Source: Alviniconcha marisindica (taxonomy: Eukaryota > Mollusca > Gastropoda > Provannidae). Taken from it: a DNA stretch of 64,000 nt. A program made the position numbers and the translations under genes. Below, in pieces: positions 50,681-61,158 of this stretch (position 1 is its first letter; each line of letters starts with the position of its first letter). The stretch spans positions 142,501 to 206,500 of the forward strand of contig JABMCL010001811.1 in the NCBI GenBank assembly GCA_018857735.1. The letters run 5' to 3'. Below the pieces are notes generated by a model, which was not told the origin of the DNA, ran no database searches, and saw only the letters and a list, made by a program, of their open reading frames with translations.

Positions 50681-51111
50681 TGCTTGGAGAGAGAGTTAGT
50701 GTTTTGTGACTATATACGCTTATTTTCTCGTTCTTTGCTTTCATTGTACTGGGCCAAGTGCTCCAGTTGGAGAAATATCACATTAATGACTGTGTTATTA
50801 TTATTATCATTATTATGATCAGTAGCGCTTACTGAAAACTGTTTTGAGAACAGAGACTAAAACACAAGATATTTATTGAGAACTGGGATCCACATTGGTC
50901 AAACACACAGACTGTACTGTATTCCGGCCAAGTACTGTAGTTCTTAATCTGGATAATTAACGCGGACAGAGCCCAGTAACTGCTTTAGGCTTGACGCTAG
51001 TTCGACCGACACTCAGGATCAGAGCCTCTGCAGTGCGCCAAGTCCAACTGAGAACCGTAGTGTTGATTCTGGTCAGTCAGCTATTGTCCAGAGCCATCGG
51101 TCGAATGTTCT

Positions 51112-51114
<3 letters not shown>
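50681..51114. other. No gene recognised
   Basis: Unique sequence with a short TTATTATTATCATTATTAT patch at about 50795-50815. Confidence 0.4.
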
Positions 51115-51184
<70 letters not shown>

Positions 51185-51195
51185 ACACACCACCA

Positions 51196-51276
<81 letters not shown>

Positions 51277-51302
51277 ATAAGGTAATAATAATAATAAAAT
51301 AA
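51115..51302. repeat. (CA)n microsatellite followed by (TAA)n
   Basis: CA with one CCACACACCACCACC interruption (51115-51273), then TAATAATAATAATAAAATAA to about 51302. This order does not match the LINE tails on either strand, so it is treated as a simple repeat. Confidence 0.95.
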
Positions 51303-51866
51303 TAATAACACTAGATGGCTTTTATATGCGTTTTCTACGTCAGTGCATTTGTCTGTGTGATATAGTATGACCGTGAGCTTCTTGAGAGCATGAGGAACAG
51401 GATCGCCGGATGAGACAGTTGGTGGGTTTTGCCAGAGCCGTTCCCAGTGGGCTTGTGAACATAACATGCGAGTGGCAAGCGGGTCGAGTCTTTGGACAGG
51501 CTACGTGAGAACCAGACCCGAGGATGACGACGATATGAGTGGAGGTTGGAGATCTTTTCCTTTCGTCAGAAACAGAGATATGAGAGTAGACTTCATTGCA
51601 AACACCTTAACGAGTTTCTGTCCGCAGACATACAGCTCACAGTACAACTCAAACTGTGCGGAGACATGAAACGACCTAATTTTCTTTCTGGCGGTTTCCA
51701 CCAAGATGCTGACGAAAACAAGTTACAACCACGAACATAACAATCTGGTACAACGACAAAATAAGTACTCACTAGCAGCAGCAACAACAACAACAACAGC
51801 AACATAACACTTCCACTTTAGTGGGAGCTGGCATTTTGTGATCCTCATAATGCATGTACTACAATA
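51303..51866. other. No gene; CAA/GCA triplet patch
   Basis: Unique sequence with AGCAGCAGCAACAACAACAA at 51776-51795. Confidence 0.4.
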
Positions 51867-51993
51867 TTAAGTTTTTCTGTTCCTTATTGTACACCATGTA
51901 TCTTTCCGTTCTTCTGGTTGTAAGTTCTGTCCCCGCAGTGCCGTGGTGCGCAGGCAGAAATTAAGGTCACCTCTACTGAATACACAGGGCTGT
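51867..51993 (+). repeat. Left arm of a 127-bp inverted repeat
   Basis: The segment from TTAAGTTTTTCTGTTCC to TACACAGGGCTGT is nearly identical to the reverse complement of 52944-53070, with about five mismatches over 127 bp. A diverged third copy in plus orientation occurs at about 59310-59370 (CTGCGGATGCAGAAATTAAG). Confidence 0.9.
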
Positions 51994-52026
51994 GAAAGGT
52001 TCCCCTTTAAAACATGAAGTACGTCA

Positions 52027-52027
<1 letters not shown>

Positions 52028-52106
<79 letters not shown>
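52028..52106. repeat. (AT)n microsatellite
   Basis: 79 bp of perfect AT dinucleotide. Confidence 0.97.
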
Positions 52107-52108
<2 letters not shown>

Positions 52109-52499
52109 GCTATGAATGTATTACGCGCACTGATCCGTCTTATCTCTGTGACTCTCTTCAGTTTTACACACCCTCCCGTACTCTCCGTTCTGCTTCTGAT
52201 ACTCTCAGCCTCCAGATTCCCCGTATCGGACTTTCCACTGTTGGTTCCGGCGCTTTTTCTGTCTTCGGTCCCTCTGCATGGAGTGACCTTCCCTTTCCTC
52301 TCCGACAGAAACCTTCTCTGGACTCCATCAAGTCAAATTTGAAGACATTTCTTTTTCCAAAAGCAATAGACCTGCCATGTTTTCCGTTCCGTGCTGCTGT
52401 CGTCCTTCGCTCCAAGTCTTATTTTGCTGTGTGTTTAAGTTGTGTGTAAATTAAGTTTTGTATAATTCATATAGTCAGTATATTCGTGTGTGCTGGTGC

Positions 52500-52592
<93 letters not shown>

Positions 52593-52656
52593 CTTAGAAT
52601 AGTCTCTACGGACAAGATTTTATGTTTTATAAATACTTTTATTATTATTATTGATG
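52107..52656 (+). mobile_element. 5'-truncated LINE: ORF2 C-terminus, (GT)n in 3' UTR, (ATT)n end
   Basis: The plus strand encodes TPSRTLRSASDTLSLQIPRI, GSGAFSVFGPSAWSDLPFPL and SLDSIKSNLKTFLFPKAIDL (52170-52370), the characteristic C-terminal tail of CR1-like ORF2. Then UTR, (GT)n at 52498-52590, CTTAGAATAGTCTCTACGGA, CAAGATTTTATG and ACTTTTATTATTATTATT. The copy at 53.07-53.43 kb shares the same order, including the (GT)n at the same place. Confidence 0.85.
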
Positions 52657-52789
52657 TCTGCCTTTCTTGCCCATTCACCATCACTTTTCCCAAATCATCT
52701 CTCTGCTTTTTATCTGTGTGAGTTTCGGTTAGTACAGTTTCCAGTGTGGGCCTGCAGAATACAATAGGACACCTTGCTCGTCGTCACAA

Positions 52790-52872
52790 GTGTGATCCGG
52801 TTTGCCCTAGAGGTTAGGCATTAGGCTAGTAAGCAGAAGGACTTCGGTCCGATTCCGCTTCGCCTGTCCTCT
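52790..52872 (+). mobile_element. Possible tRNA-derived SINE head or tRNA relic
   Basis: GTTTGCCCTAGAGGTTAGGC resembles a pol III A-box, and GGTCCGATTCC at about 52849-52859 resembles a B-box, 40-45 bp apart. It is unrelated to the long SINE head. No clear cloverleaf acceptor stem and no second copy are in the window, so the call is tentative. Confidence 0.35.
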
Positions 52873-52943
52873 CTATTCAAAAGTTGTGATTTGTGGACAC
52901 TGTCTTCGGGAATTTAGCCTCATAGTTAATGAAACATTAACAT

Positions 52944-53070
52944 ACAGCCCTGTGTATTCAATAGAGGTGACCTTAATTTCTGCCTGCGCACCACGGCACT
53001 GCGGGGACAGAACTTACAAACAGAAGACCGGAAAGATACATGGTGTACAATAAGGAGCAGAAAAACTTAA
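52944..53070 (-). repeat. Right arm of a 127-bp inverted repeat
   Basis: Reverse complement of 51867-51993 with few differences. Its outer edge (AAAACTTAA, 53063-53070) abuts a LINE ORF2 tail at CAGAAGCC with no spacer, so arm and LINE tail share a breakpoint. Confidence 0.9.
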
Positions 53071-53221
53071 CAGAAGCCCTCTCTGGACTCATTCAAATAT
53101 AATCTAAAAACATTTCTTTTCCCAAAATTGTAGACCTGCCATATTTTTCTGTTCCGTGCGTCTTTATCCATTCCGGGCGTTTGCTGCTTTGTATAGTCAG
53201 AATGCTTGTGTGTCCGGGTGC

Positions 53222-53293
<72 letters not shown>

Positions 53294-53295
53294 TT

Positions 53296-53359
<64 letters not shown>

Positions 53360-53431
53360 CGCGCGCGCTTAGAATAGTCTCTAGGGACAAGATTTTGCGC
53401 TTTAAAAATACCTTTATTATTATTATTAAAC
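53071..53431 (+). mobile_element. 5'-truncated LINE 3' end, second copy
   Basis: It begins at CAGAAGCCCTCTCTGGACTC (SLDSFKYNLKTFLFPKL), matching position for position the C-terminal codons at about 52309 in the first copy. Then UTR, (GT)n with one GGTTGG break (53225-53362), CTTAGAATAGTCTCTAGGGA, CAAGATTTTGCGC and ACCTTTATTATTATTATT. Confidence 0.85.
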
Positions 53432-53629
53432 ATTAAAACGGCTTTCTTCGCTGCCCATTATAAAGCAAGAGTGTTTTGGTGGTGACAGTGTATCGTTAGG
53501 TACAGTCTCCCTCTTCCCCCACCTCCAGGGTATCTCTGTCTCCGCCAATACCTCTTGGGAGACAAGTCGGCGTTAAACAAGGCGTCACAAGTTCTCGTCT
53601 GCACCATGAAAAATGAAGCCGATGATAAG

Positions 53630-53812
53630 ACAACTTGCCTGTGCAGTCTCAGGCATTTCTTCCACATCATCATTTAAATAAAGATAAGTCAACTTGCCTG
53701 TACTCTCTCAGAGACTCTTCTTCCATATCATCATTTAAATCTGCCCTCAAGACCAATTTGTTCTTCTCTGGACTTCCTGTGTGTGTGCAGTTGTGTGCTA
53801 TTAGTGTGTGTT

Positions 53813-53902
<90 letters not shown>

Positions 53903-54027
53903 GTGAGGTGAAAGACGTCGAATGAAGCGTTTCTCTTTATGTAATTAGAAGATTTACATCCTGCTCTTGGTTCTGTATATATTTTGTGGACACTATTTTG
54001 TCTGCATTGTGCGGTTCTGGTTCACGC
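53630..54027 (+). mobile_element. LINE 3' region with (GT)n, third neighbouring copy
   Basis: A 59-bp tandem duplication (AACTTGCCTGT starts near 53632 and 53691) precedes SISSFKSALKTNLFFSGLP (about 53722-53780), another CR1-like ORF2 C-terminus. UTR and (GT)n follow (53816-53900), then about 125 bp of UTR. No AGCGCT or (ATT)n end is visible; a mini-retroposon starts at 54028. Confidence 0.65.
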
Positions 54028-54092
54028 AAAGTAAGTAAACATGTTGCTTAATGTCCACAGAAGCCAGGAGGCTTATCAGGGATGGGGGAAAT
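54028..54092 (-). mobile_element. ~60-bp hairpin mini-retroposon, copy 6
   Basis: On plus: AAGTAAGTAAACATGTTGCT, TAATGTCCACAGAAGCC, GGCTTATCAGGGATGGGGG, diverged from copies 3-5 by several transitions, so older. One pairing arm is mutated (ATGTCC/GGGATG). Only a short possible flank repeat (TCACG) is seen. Confidence 0.68.
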
Positions 54093-54284
54093 CTCACGTT
54101 AGGTGTAAGCGCCTTAAAAATATCTTTTACATTGCATTACAACCAATTAAATAATACCACGGAATATAAATAAACACCAAAGCATGCGTTAATGTGCCTC
54201 ATAATTGTGGATTAGACTTACGACTTGTTCAATCTTCCAAGCAATGAACAAACGACAACAGCTCAACCAAAAAAAGATAAGTTT

Positions 54285-54372
54285 CTCTCTCATTTTTCAT
54301 CGTTTTTAACCATTTATCTGTTGTTTAAGTGTCGTTTTATGGCTCGACAAAAGGGATTTCCACGAACATTTT
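54285..54372. mobile_element. Fold-back element, partial copy cut by a LINE end
   Basis: CATTTTTCATCGTTTTTAAC, CATTTATCTGTTGTTTAAGT, GTCGTTTTATGGCTCGACAA and AAGGGATTTCC follow the right half of copy 1 (ATTTTTCTCCGTTTATCTG to GGGGCTTACCCC). It stops where the (AAT)n end of the minus-strand LINE begins, at about 54373. Confidence 0.55.
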
Positions 54373-54401
54373 TATATTGTAATAATAATAATAATAATGA
54401 C

Positions 54402-54450
54402 TCTTATATAGCGCTATACCCCGTAAACATTTACAAGCTCGCGGCGCTGT
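54402..54450 (-). other. LINE 3'-terminal motif shared with the long SINE
   Basis: In minus sense: GTTTACGGGGTATAGCGCTATATAAG (given as GTTTACGGGG plus TATAGCGCTATATAAG) directly before the ATT repeats. The block CTTATATAGCGCTAT (plus, 54402-54416) is identical to 44644-44658 in SINE copy D. Confidence 0.8.
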
Positions 54451-54837
54451 ACATTATCAACATCAAAATCCGCTTGACAATCAAAAAAGTACAAGTACTA
54501 TAAAAGCATACATCAATATCAAATTGACAAAAAAGACCGGTTGAAACCAAATTTAAAAAAGAAAAGAAAAAAATAAAGTGAAGAAGAAGCAAATTCGTAC
54601 TTCAATATTAAAGCATTTCACACACACTGAAATAATCACAAATACAATAAAATAATGCATATATTAATATCAACATGACAATCAGAAAAAGCACAAATAC
54701 TGTCATGACAATCAGAAAAGCACAAAATAATACTGTAAATACATACATCAACACTAAAGCGTTTCACACACAGCCACCTACTATATGATTACACACAGAC
54801 ACCTGCACACTCACACTCACCTCCTCACAAGCACACG

Positions 54838-54895
54838 CGCGCGCGCGCACACACACTCACGCACACACACACACACAACACACACACACACCACA

Positions 54896-54926
<31 letters not shown>

Positions 54927-54955
54927 CACTGTGACACAACACACTAACACAAAAG

Positions 54956-55033
<78 letters not shown>

Positions 55034-55036
55034 CCA

Positions 55037-55083
<47 letters not shown>

Positions 55084-55094
55084 GACACCACACA

Positions 55095-55156
<62 letters not shown>
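54838..55156. repeat. Interrupted (CA)n, (GT)n in the sense of the surrounding minus-strand LINE
   Basis: About 320 bp of CA with breaks (ACTGTGACACAACACACTAA, CACCACCA, AAAGACACC). It lies between the LINE ORF end (55240) and the LINE 3' terminus (54373), that is, within the 3' UTR. Confidence 0.95.
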
Positions 55157-58100
55157 CAGATGAAAAAGCGGCGGCAGCAGCAGGCTCTCCTGTTAGTCCC
55201 ATGCTTTGCAGCTCCCCCCACCCCTCCACCAGCCCATGATTACGGTAACAATTTCAGAGACTCAGGTGAAGGCATTGCGGAAGAGGTGCGTTTTGAGGCC
55301 GGATTTAAAAGATGTGAGAGATGTAGAAAATCGGGTTTTAACGGGACAGAGTTCCACACACACGGCGCCTGATATTGGAAAGACCTTGCACCGGCACTTT
55401 TCAAGTTAACACGTGGGACACAGAGCAGTTTGTCAGAAGATGATCGAAGGGATCTGTGGGGGGTGTACGAGGAGAGACAGTGTGAGAGGTAAGGGGGCAA
55501 TGTACCATCAAAGTAGCGGAAAGCCAGTGTCGCTAGTTTGTATTCAATGCGCTGTTTGACGGGAAACCAATGAAGTGATATCAGCATAGGTGTTACATGC
55601 TCACTACGCTTTTTGCGAAAGATAAGCCGAGCTGAGTTGTTCAGTATTCTTTGAAGTCGGGCTATCTGATCTGAAGTGATACCTGCCAGTAGGGAATTGC
55701 AGTAATCAATCCGAGATAGAACTCGAGAACAAACAAGAGTTGCGGTCGCGCTTGTAGTGAGGAATCGACGGATGGCACTGATTCTACGCAGTTCAAGGTA
55801 GGCAGAACGACAGACAGAGCTAATGTGATGAGACATGGTCAGGCTAGAGTCTAAGACAACTTCAAGACTTTTAACCTTGGGCTGAAAAGGAATCGGACTA
55901 CCACCATTCTCGAGATGCTCACTGTAGCAGACACTTGTCCTAGAGCGAGTACCGACAACCAGTGCCTCAGTTTTGTCATCGTTAAGTTTGAGTTTGTTGG
56001 AATCCATCCAAGCCTTGACATGTTCGACACACGTCTCTGTCTGTTTGATAAGGGTACCAAAATCAGCGGGAAAGGAAGAACTGAAAAGCTGTATATCGTC
56101 CGAGAACTTGTGGAGGTCAGAACCGGACTGGCGGACGATGCATGTAACGGGCTGTGTATAGAGAACAAAGAGCAATGGTCCCAACACTGATCCCTGAGGG
56201 ACCCCAAAGTCCAGGCGTTGTGGGGTGGATGAGATGCTGTTTACAACAACGACCTGAAATCTGTCCAGAATGTATGAACGAAGCCACTGAAGGGCTGAAC
56301 CTGAGATTCCAAAAGTCGTATGCAGTCTCTCTAGAAGAATGCTATGGTCAATTGTGTCCAACAGAGAGAGAATGCAGATACGTCCCTGATCAGTGCTCTC
56401 AAGCAGACAGTTAGTAATGTGAAGAAGTGCAGTATCAGTACCTTGATTCTGGCGGTAGGCAGACTGATTCCTCTCAAGGAGGTCGTTCCTCGTGACATGA
56501 TCAGTTAACTGTAAGAGCACAACTCTTTCCAGAAGCTTTGACAGAAACGAAAGATTGGACACTGGTCTGTAGTTCTTTAACATATTCTGGTCGAGACTGG
56601 GCTTCTTCAAAAGGTCTTACTAATGCCTGCTTGAAGCACTGGGGGACGGAGCCTGACTGTAGGGAGTAGTTTACAATTTTGGTAATGACGGGAACGAGGT
56701 CCTCATAGCATGTTTTGAGCAATGCAGTGGGTATGGGATCAAGGGCACAACATTTTGGTGGTGCATCACTGATGAGTTTTCTTATCAAATCCTCTGAAAC
56801 AGGTGCGAAAGTACACAACCCGGTACCCGCAAATGGTTCAAAAGATGCTGGAACGGGACATGAATCAAGCAATTGGCGAATGTTTGCAATCTTTTCATGC
56901 ATGAAATCGGAGAATGCGTTGGGTAGGTCCGAGAGAGGAATGTTGGTGGGCAGCTTCGGCTCCGTCGTTCTTCCCATGAGCTCATCGGTGACGCTGTACA
57001 GGAGTCTAATGGACGAGCAGTGACGTATCTTGTCGCACAGATAGTCACGTTTAGCGGCTCGGTGAGCGCCTTCAAGGGATTGCTCTGCTTCACAAAAATC
57101 TCCCTGTGAACAGTCAGTTTGGTGCGATGCGCAGTTCTCTCAGCACGTCGCAGTTCCCTTTTGGCTGCACGGATGTTGTCGCTGATCCACGGAGCAGAGC
57201 GGCGCTCGGTGACACACCTGGTCTTGAGTGGGGCATGGCGGTCGAGGAGCTGCTGCATCGAATCGTTGTACTTCTCAGCCAGTTCTTCCTCCGGGCAATC
57301 ACCCAGTACCGTGTTGCACATGGCCTTCACCTCAGACTGGAACTTCTCAAGGTTGATACGCCGGATGTTCCGGGAGGTCACAGAGTGCTTCTTCCTCAGA
57401 GGTCTTGACAGGCTCAGCGAGAAAAAGAGCGACTTGTGGTCAGACAGAAGGTTCTCTGATACGGACACGTCGTGGATGAGTGTAGAGTCTTCAGCGGTGA
57501 CAAGCCAGTCAAGAATATGACCGCGCTTGTGAGTTGGCTCGTCGACGATCTGGGTAAAGCTCTGATCAGAGAGCAGGGAGCAGAGTTTCTGGACATCAGG
57601 GTTGGTTTGTACATCAAAGTGGAGGTTGAAGTCCCCGATGACAACAGTCTTGTCCCTCTCTGTGAGTCGTTCGTCTAGAAACGACTCGAAGTCCTGTAGA
57701 AACATTTTTGTCGTGAGCTTATTTTGTTTACTAGGGGGTGGCCGGTAGACAACAGTCAGATGGACTAATTTCTCTGCAGACAAACACATCATGACGGCTT
57801 CAAATGAGGCCTAAGACAGGCACCGAAAGGTAAACCTTGGGTGCAAGGGACTTGCTCATAAGGACAGCGATACCACCGCCCCTACGTCCAACACAGGAGA
57901 AGTGGAAAATTTAACCCGTCATCTCCTTAACACAGGGTTCACCTCCTACTTCCTGAAGCCATGTCTTAGTCAGGATCAGCACATCAGGTTTATAGTCAAC
58001 AATGAAGTCATGAATCTCACCTGCTATTTGACGAACTGATTGAGCGTTAAAATACGCCACGGTCAGTCAAGAGTTGTGAGCAGTTGCTGTGAAAGCATGA

Positions 58101-58450
58101 TCTGCACGACTGTCACCGGAAGGGACCACAGTAATCAAGTTACTCACTGATCTCCTGGCGGAGGAGGGGCGCTGCAGGAGGTCGTTCGGTGGTTGTGTGG
58201 TTAACCTAGCAGCTCCATCGAAGACAACAGCAACCTTTCTCTGTTCCTCCTTCCACCTCTCGAAGACGGCTTCCGCGGAAGACAGTCAATTCCCAGGTCT
58301 CTGAGGCGAGAGGTCAGTGTGGGGTCCGGTGTCGCTGCTTGTATTGCCAGTATCTGGTCAGGTGAGTAACGTCTGGGAGGGTGTGGGAGGGGAGTACATG
58401 GCAAGTCCTCCTGTAGCGGACCACTGTAGCGAGTGCGGACATAGCTGTCA

Positions 58451-58784
58451 CGTAATGACTGACCGTGAGCTCAGCTCTGCACGGACGGCTCTTGCAACCT
58501 TTGGTCAGCGACCGAAAATGGCGGACACTGGTACATCAGGTTAACAGTCAGATGTAGAAACAAACACACGCATATTACTCTGGATTCCGGTGGCATCGAT
58601 GCACAAAAGGCACACCAAAATGTCGTCCATTCCATGGCGCACACAATAGTAAGACACACAACACTCAAAGAGACAAATATCCAGAAAAATCCACAAAAAA
58701 TGCACAGAGAAGGCAATAACAGCAGCCTGTCAGGCGTGTGAGCACATCTCAACATCTGTGTGTTGTGTGTCCGTGTCATAATAA
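58451..58784. other. No gene recognised; may include LINE 5' UTR
   Basis: The minus-strand LINE may extend further 5' here, but I see no boundary signal. Confidence 0.35.
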
Positions 58785-58853
58785 ATCAACGTTCTTTTGA
58801 ACCTTTTTGTGTTTGGATCTTGTTTTAGAACGCTAGCAGTCATTCTGTTTCAG
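58785..58853. mobile_element. Fold-back element, right terminus only
   Basis: ACGTTCTTTTGAACCTTTTT, GTGTTTGGATCTTGTTTTAG and AACGCTAGCAGTC match the right terminus of copy 2 (50630-50675) almost base for base. The rest of the element is missing. Confidence 0.72.
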
Positions 58854-58859
58854 ATTTAA

Positions 58860-59040
58860 AAAAATTGTACGTCTCAGAGAGTTCGTCTGGAAGTACACTT
58901 GTCACTTGTAAATAAGCAAACAAAGGGGGTTAATTAACGTTCAAAAGACCTCACACGAACTCAAGAACAAAGACCTCACATCTGGCATGGGAGTAAGTAC
59001 AAGGTACATGAACTCCATCAAAGGTACGTCCTCAAGTTGC
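58860..59040 (+). repeat. Dispersed repeat shared with 38.11-38.32 kb
   Basis: AATAAGCAAACAAAGGGGGT, TAATTAACGTTCAAAAGACC, CTGGCATGGGAGTAAGTACA and AGGTACATGAACTCCATCAA line up with the 38.1-kb copy in the same order and orientation. Confidence 0.55.
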
Positions 59041-61114
59041 AAATAAGTGACATGTGCATTAGACTGACTATTTTGGCCTGATTGTGTTTGCTGTTGATTG
59101 TGTTGTGTCTAGAATTGTGAGCCAGCTTTTTACTTTTGTTTCGGTGACTTGCATTGCGACAATGAATGTTACACGTTTTGAGTGATCCGGGGCGGTTGAC
59201 GGGACGTACAAATCCAAGAACTAACTTTTTAATAAGCGACTGAAACAATGAAACAAAACTTCAAAGCACAAGAACTAACAGACAATTTCTTCTTCTTTTC
59301 TTGTTTTGTTCCCCAGGGTAGGGTACTGCGGATGCAGAAATTAAGGTTCCCTCTGTTGAGAATCCATAGCTATCAACGTTTCTCTCTTCAATGCCTGCAG
59401 TAAATCAGAATATAGCGTTGCATGTTTCGTCTGCTGCCAGGAATTCTGCCTTTCTATTTCTGCTTTCCCATTTTATTCGACTTCATTTATTTTTCTACTT
59501 TTCAAACCTTTCTCCACTACGAAAATTACTGTAAGTTGGACTTTTTGACGAATGCTTCTTTTTTCCCCCTTATTGTATTTATTAAACTAGAAACTTTTGA
59601 ATGAAAGCGTTCTGAAACAACAACAACAACAACAACAACAACAAAAAACGTTAAAACGAACGCTTATTTTAATTGGACAATACAATAAATGCAATGACTT
59701 AACGTTCATTTAGTTCACTTGCAGAAGAACCAAGAGAGCTAAGTCATATCATTTAAAGGGGTCTACCCTAAACATTTGCGAATGTATTGTATAGTCCTAT
59801 TAAAATTAAGTGTTCATTTGAACATTTTGAGTATCTTGGCCTTCGAATAGTGAAGTTGTTGCTGTTATAGCAACACCAAAAGTTTAAAAATAGTACAGAG
59901 CGTAGTTGTAGAATTGTCTGCATCACCTGGCTAGCCTACATCACTTATTGTGGATAAAATATTACATTCTTCGTAATAGAAACTTCATTTGTGAATGAGA
60001 GTACATACACGTGTAAGTGTTGTTGTTTTGCTTCGCTTTTATGTGCAGGAAACTTCGTATTAAAGACTGCTGCTACAGCCTTTGATGGAGTAGACGCGCT
60101 GGCTGCGTGATGTCCGGCCAGCCTGTCACAACCAAGTCCCATCTCAGCAGCGGGGGTCAGCCTCACGAGGGTGGCGGACACCCAGTAAAGCGGGTAGTTG
60201 GCTGAAATATCATACCTCTTTTCTTTTTAATGGCAAACTGTTGTGAGGGAAACTATTGCTATCGTCATAAAGTGTCGACACGACATTAACCTAGCGGCCT
60301 CCCTTGAAGACTTGAATGGTGCGAGACGAGAGACGGGGCTGTGGAAAAGATGCCGGCTTGGTGCGGATTAGTCCTTGGTTACAGCAAGGGGAGGTCATCG
60401 CTGTGGAGACAAGAGTGAGGTACACACATCCAGGTCACCAGTGTATGTGTTCCGAGCAAAGTAGGAATTTGTTAAATAAACGCCTCAAAGGAGGCATTCC
60501 TAAAAATGAGCACAGATTCTTTAATCGACCGAATCGTCTTTCCACTTCTGAAATTGCTTGTGCGCAAAGTGGGGGACATGGCTCATTGTCGGAATTTTTC
60601 ATTAAGTCCACAGTTGTGCAACAAGTTCCACGAAAATAACCTGCCACCAAAACAAAATAATGCCTAGTTTCTTTTCTTCTTTCTTTTTCTTCAGTTTTGG
60701 AGGTGTCCACAGTTAGGAATGGCACTTGGGCCAGAAATGGTCGAGTTGTTGCCACTGCCAGTTTACATTAGAAGTCTTACCAGCGTACACTTCATGCCAA
60801 CAATCGGCTTTACCGGCAAGACATGTTTCTTTTATTATTGCCATTTTTTTGCATTTTTATTTTATTATCTGTATCTTCATTCCACAACACGCTCTTCTTT
60901 TGATTTGTGTCTTTACCGGCAACACATTCTTCTTTTATTATCTGTATCTTACCGGCAACATACTGTTTTGCTGTGGTTTTCTTATCCCCACATCTTCACT
61001 ATACTGCGATGATTCTCACTTGTCAGTGGAGGTAAGTGTGCTGATCGGACGAGTTCGCAAGGACACGAGGAAAGAGGGTGGTGTTGAGATGAGAACAACA
61101 CGGCGGCGATTCAA
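59041..61114. other. 2.1 kb mostly unique; diverged inverted-repeat-arm copy at 59.31-59.37 kb
   Basis: CCCCAGGGTAGGGTACTGCG and GATGCAGAAATTAAGGTTCC (59310-59350) are a diverged copy of the 127-bp arm family. (CAA)n lies at 59618-59645. Between 60800 and 60970, TTACCGGCAACA/TTCTTTTATTATCTGTATCTT phrases recur at about 70-bp spacing, a small local repeat. No gene is recognised. Confidence 0.45.
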
Positions 61115-61158
61115 CCCCCCCCCCCCCCCCCCCCCTCCCCCACCCCCCACCCCCGCCT
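61115..61158. repeat. Poly-C tract (21 C) and C-rich continuation
   Basis: C21 at 61115-61135, then TCCCCCACCCCCCACCCCC. Confidence 0.95.

Larger units (their letters stand above)
54373..58450 (-). pseudogene. Near-full-length CR1-like LINE (endonuclease and reverse transcriptase), inactivated
   Basis: Minus strand, 5' to 3'. An N-terminal segment RYSPDQILAIQAATPDPTLT and LRDLGIDCLPRKP (58380-58260) with a basic end. The apurinic/apyrimidinic-type endonuclease: YFNAQSVRQIAGEIHDFIVD (about 58060-58000), VYRPPPSKQNK (57740), VVIGDFNLHFD (57640), SDHKSLFF (57440). A linker APWISDNIRAAKRELRRAER (57190). Reverse transcriptase: CCALDPIPTALLKTC (56740), NYRPVSNLSFLSKLLERVV (56560), GVPQGSVLGPLLFVLYTQP (56200), FSDD (56100), the thumb, and RSLRSSSDKLLCVPRV (55450) to a C-terminus near 55240. 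Lesions: the TETWL glutamate of the endonuclease is Lys (57965-57967), motif A is deleted in frame so that SLLDTIDH lacks the catalytic block (near 56355), and frameshifts lie near 56.5, 57.0 and 57.8 kb. The 3' UTR carries (GT)n in sense and ends at an AGCGCT motif plus (ATT)n. Confidence 0.92.

Noticed and set aside
51115..51302. Another LINE tail with (CA)n and (TAA)n
   Set aside because: The order of the two repeats is opposite to that required by the LINE 3' ends on either strand, and the AGCGCT motif is missing.
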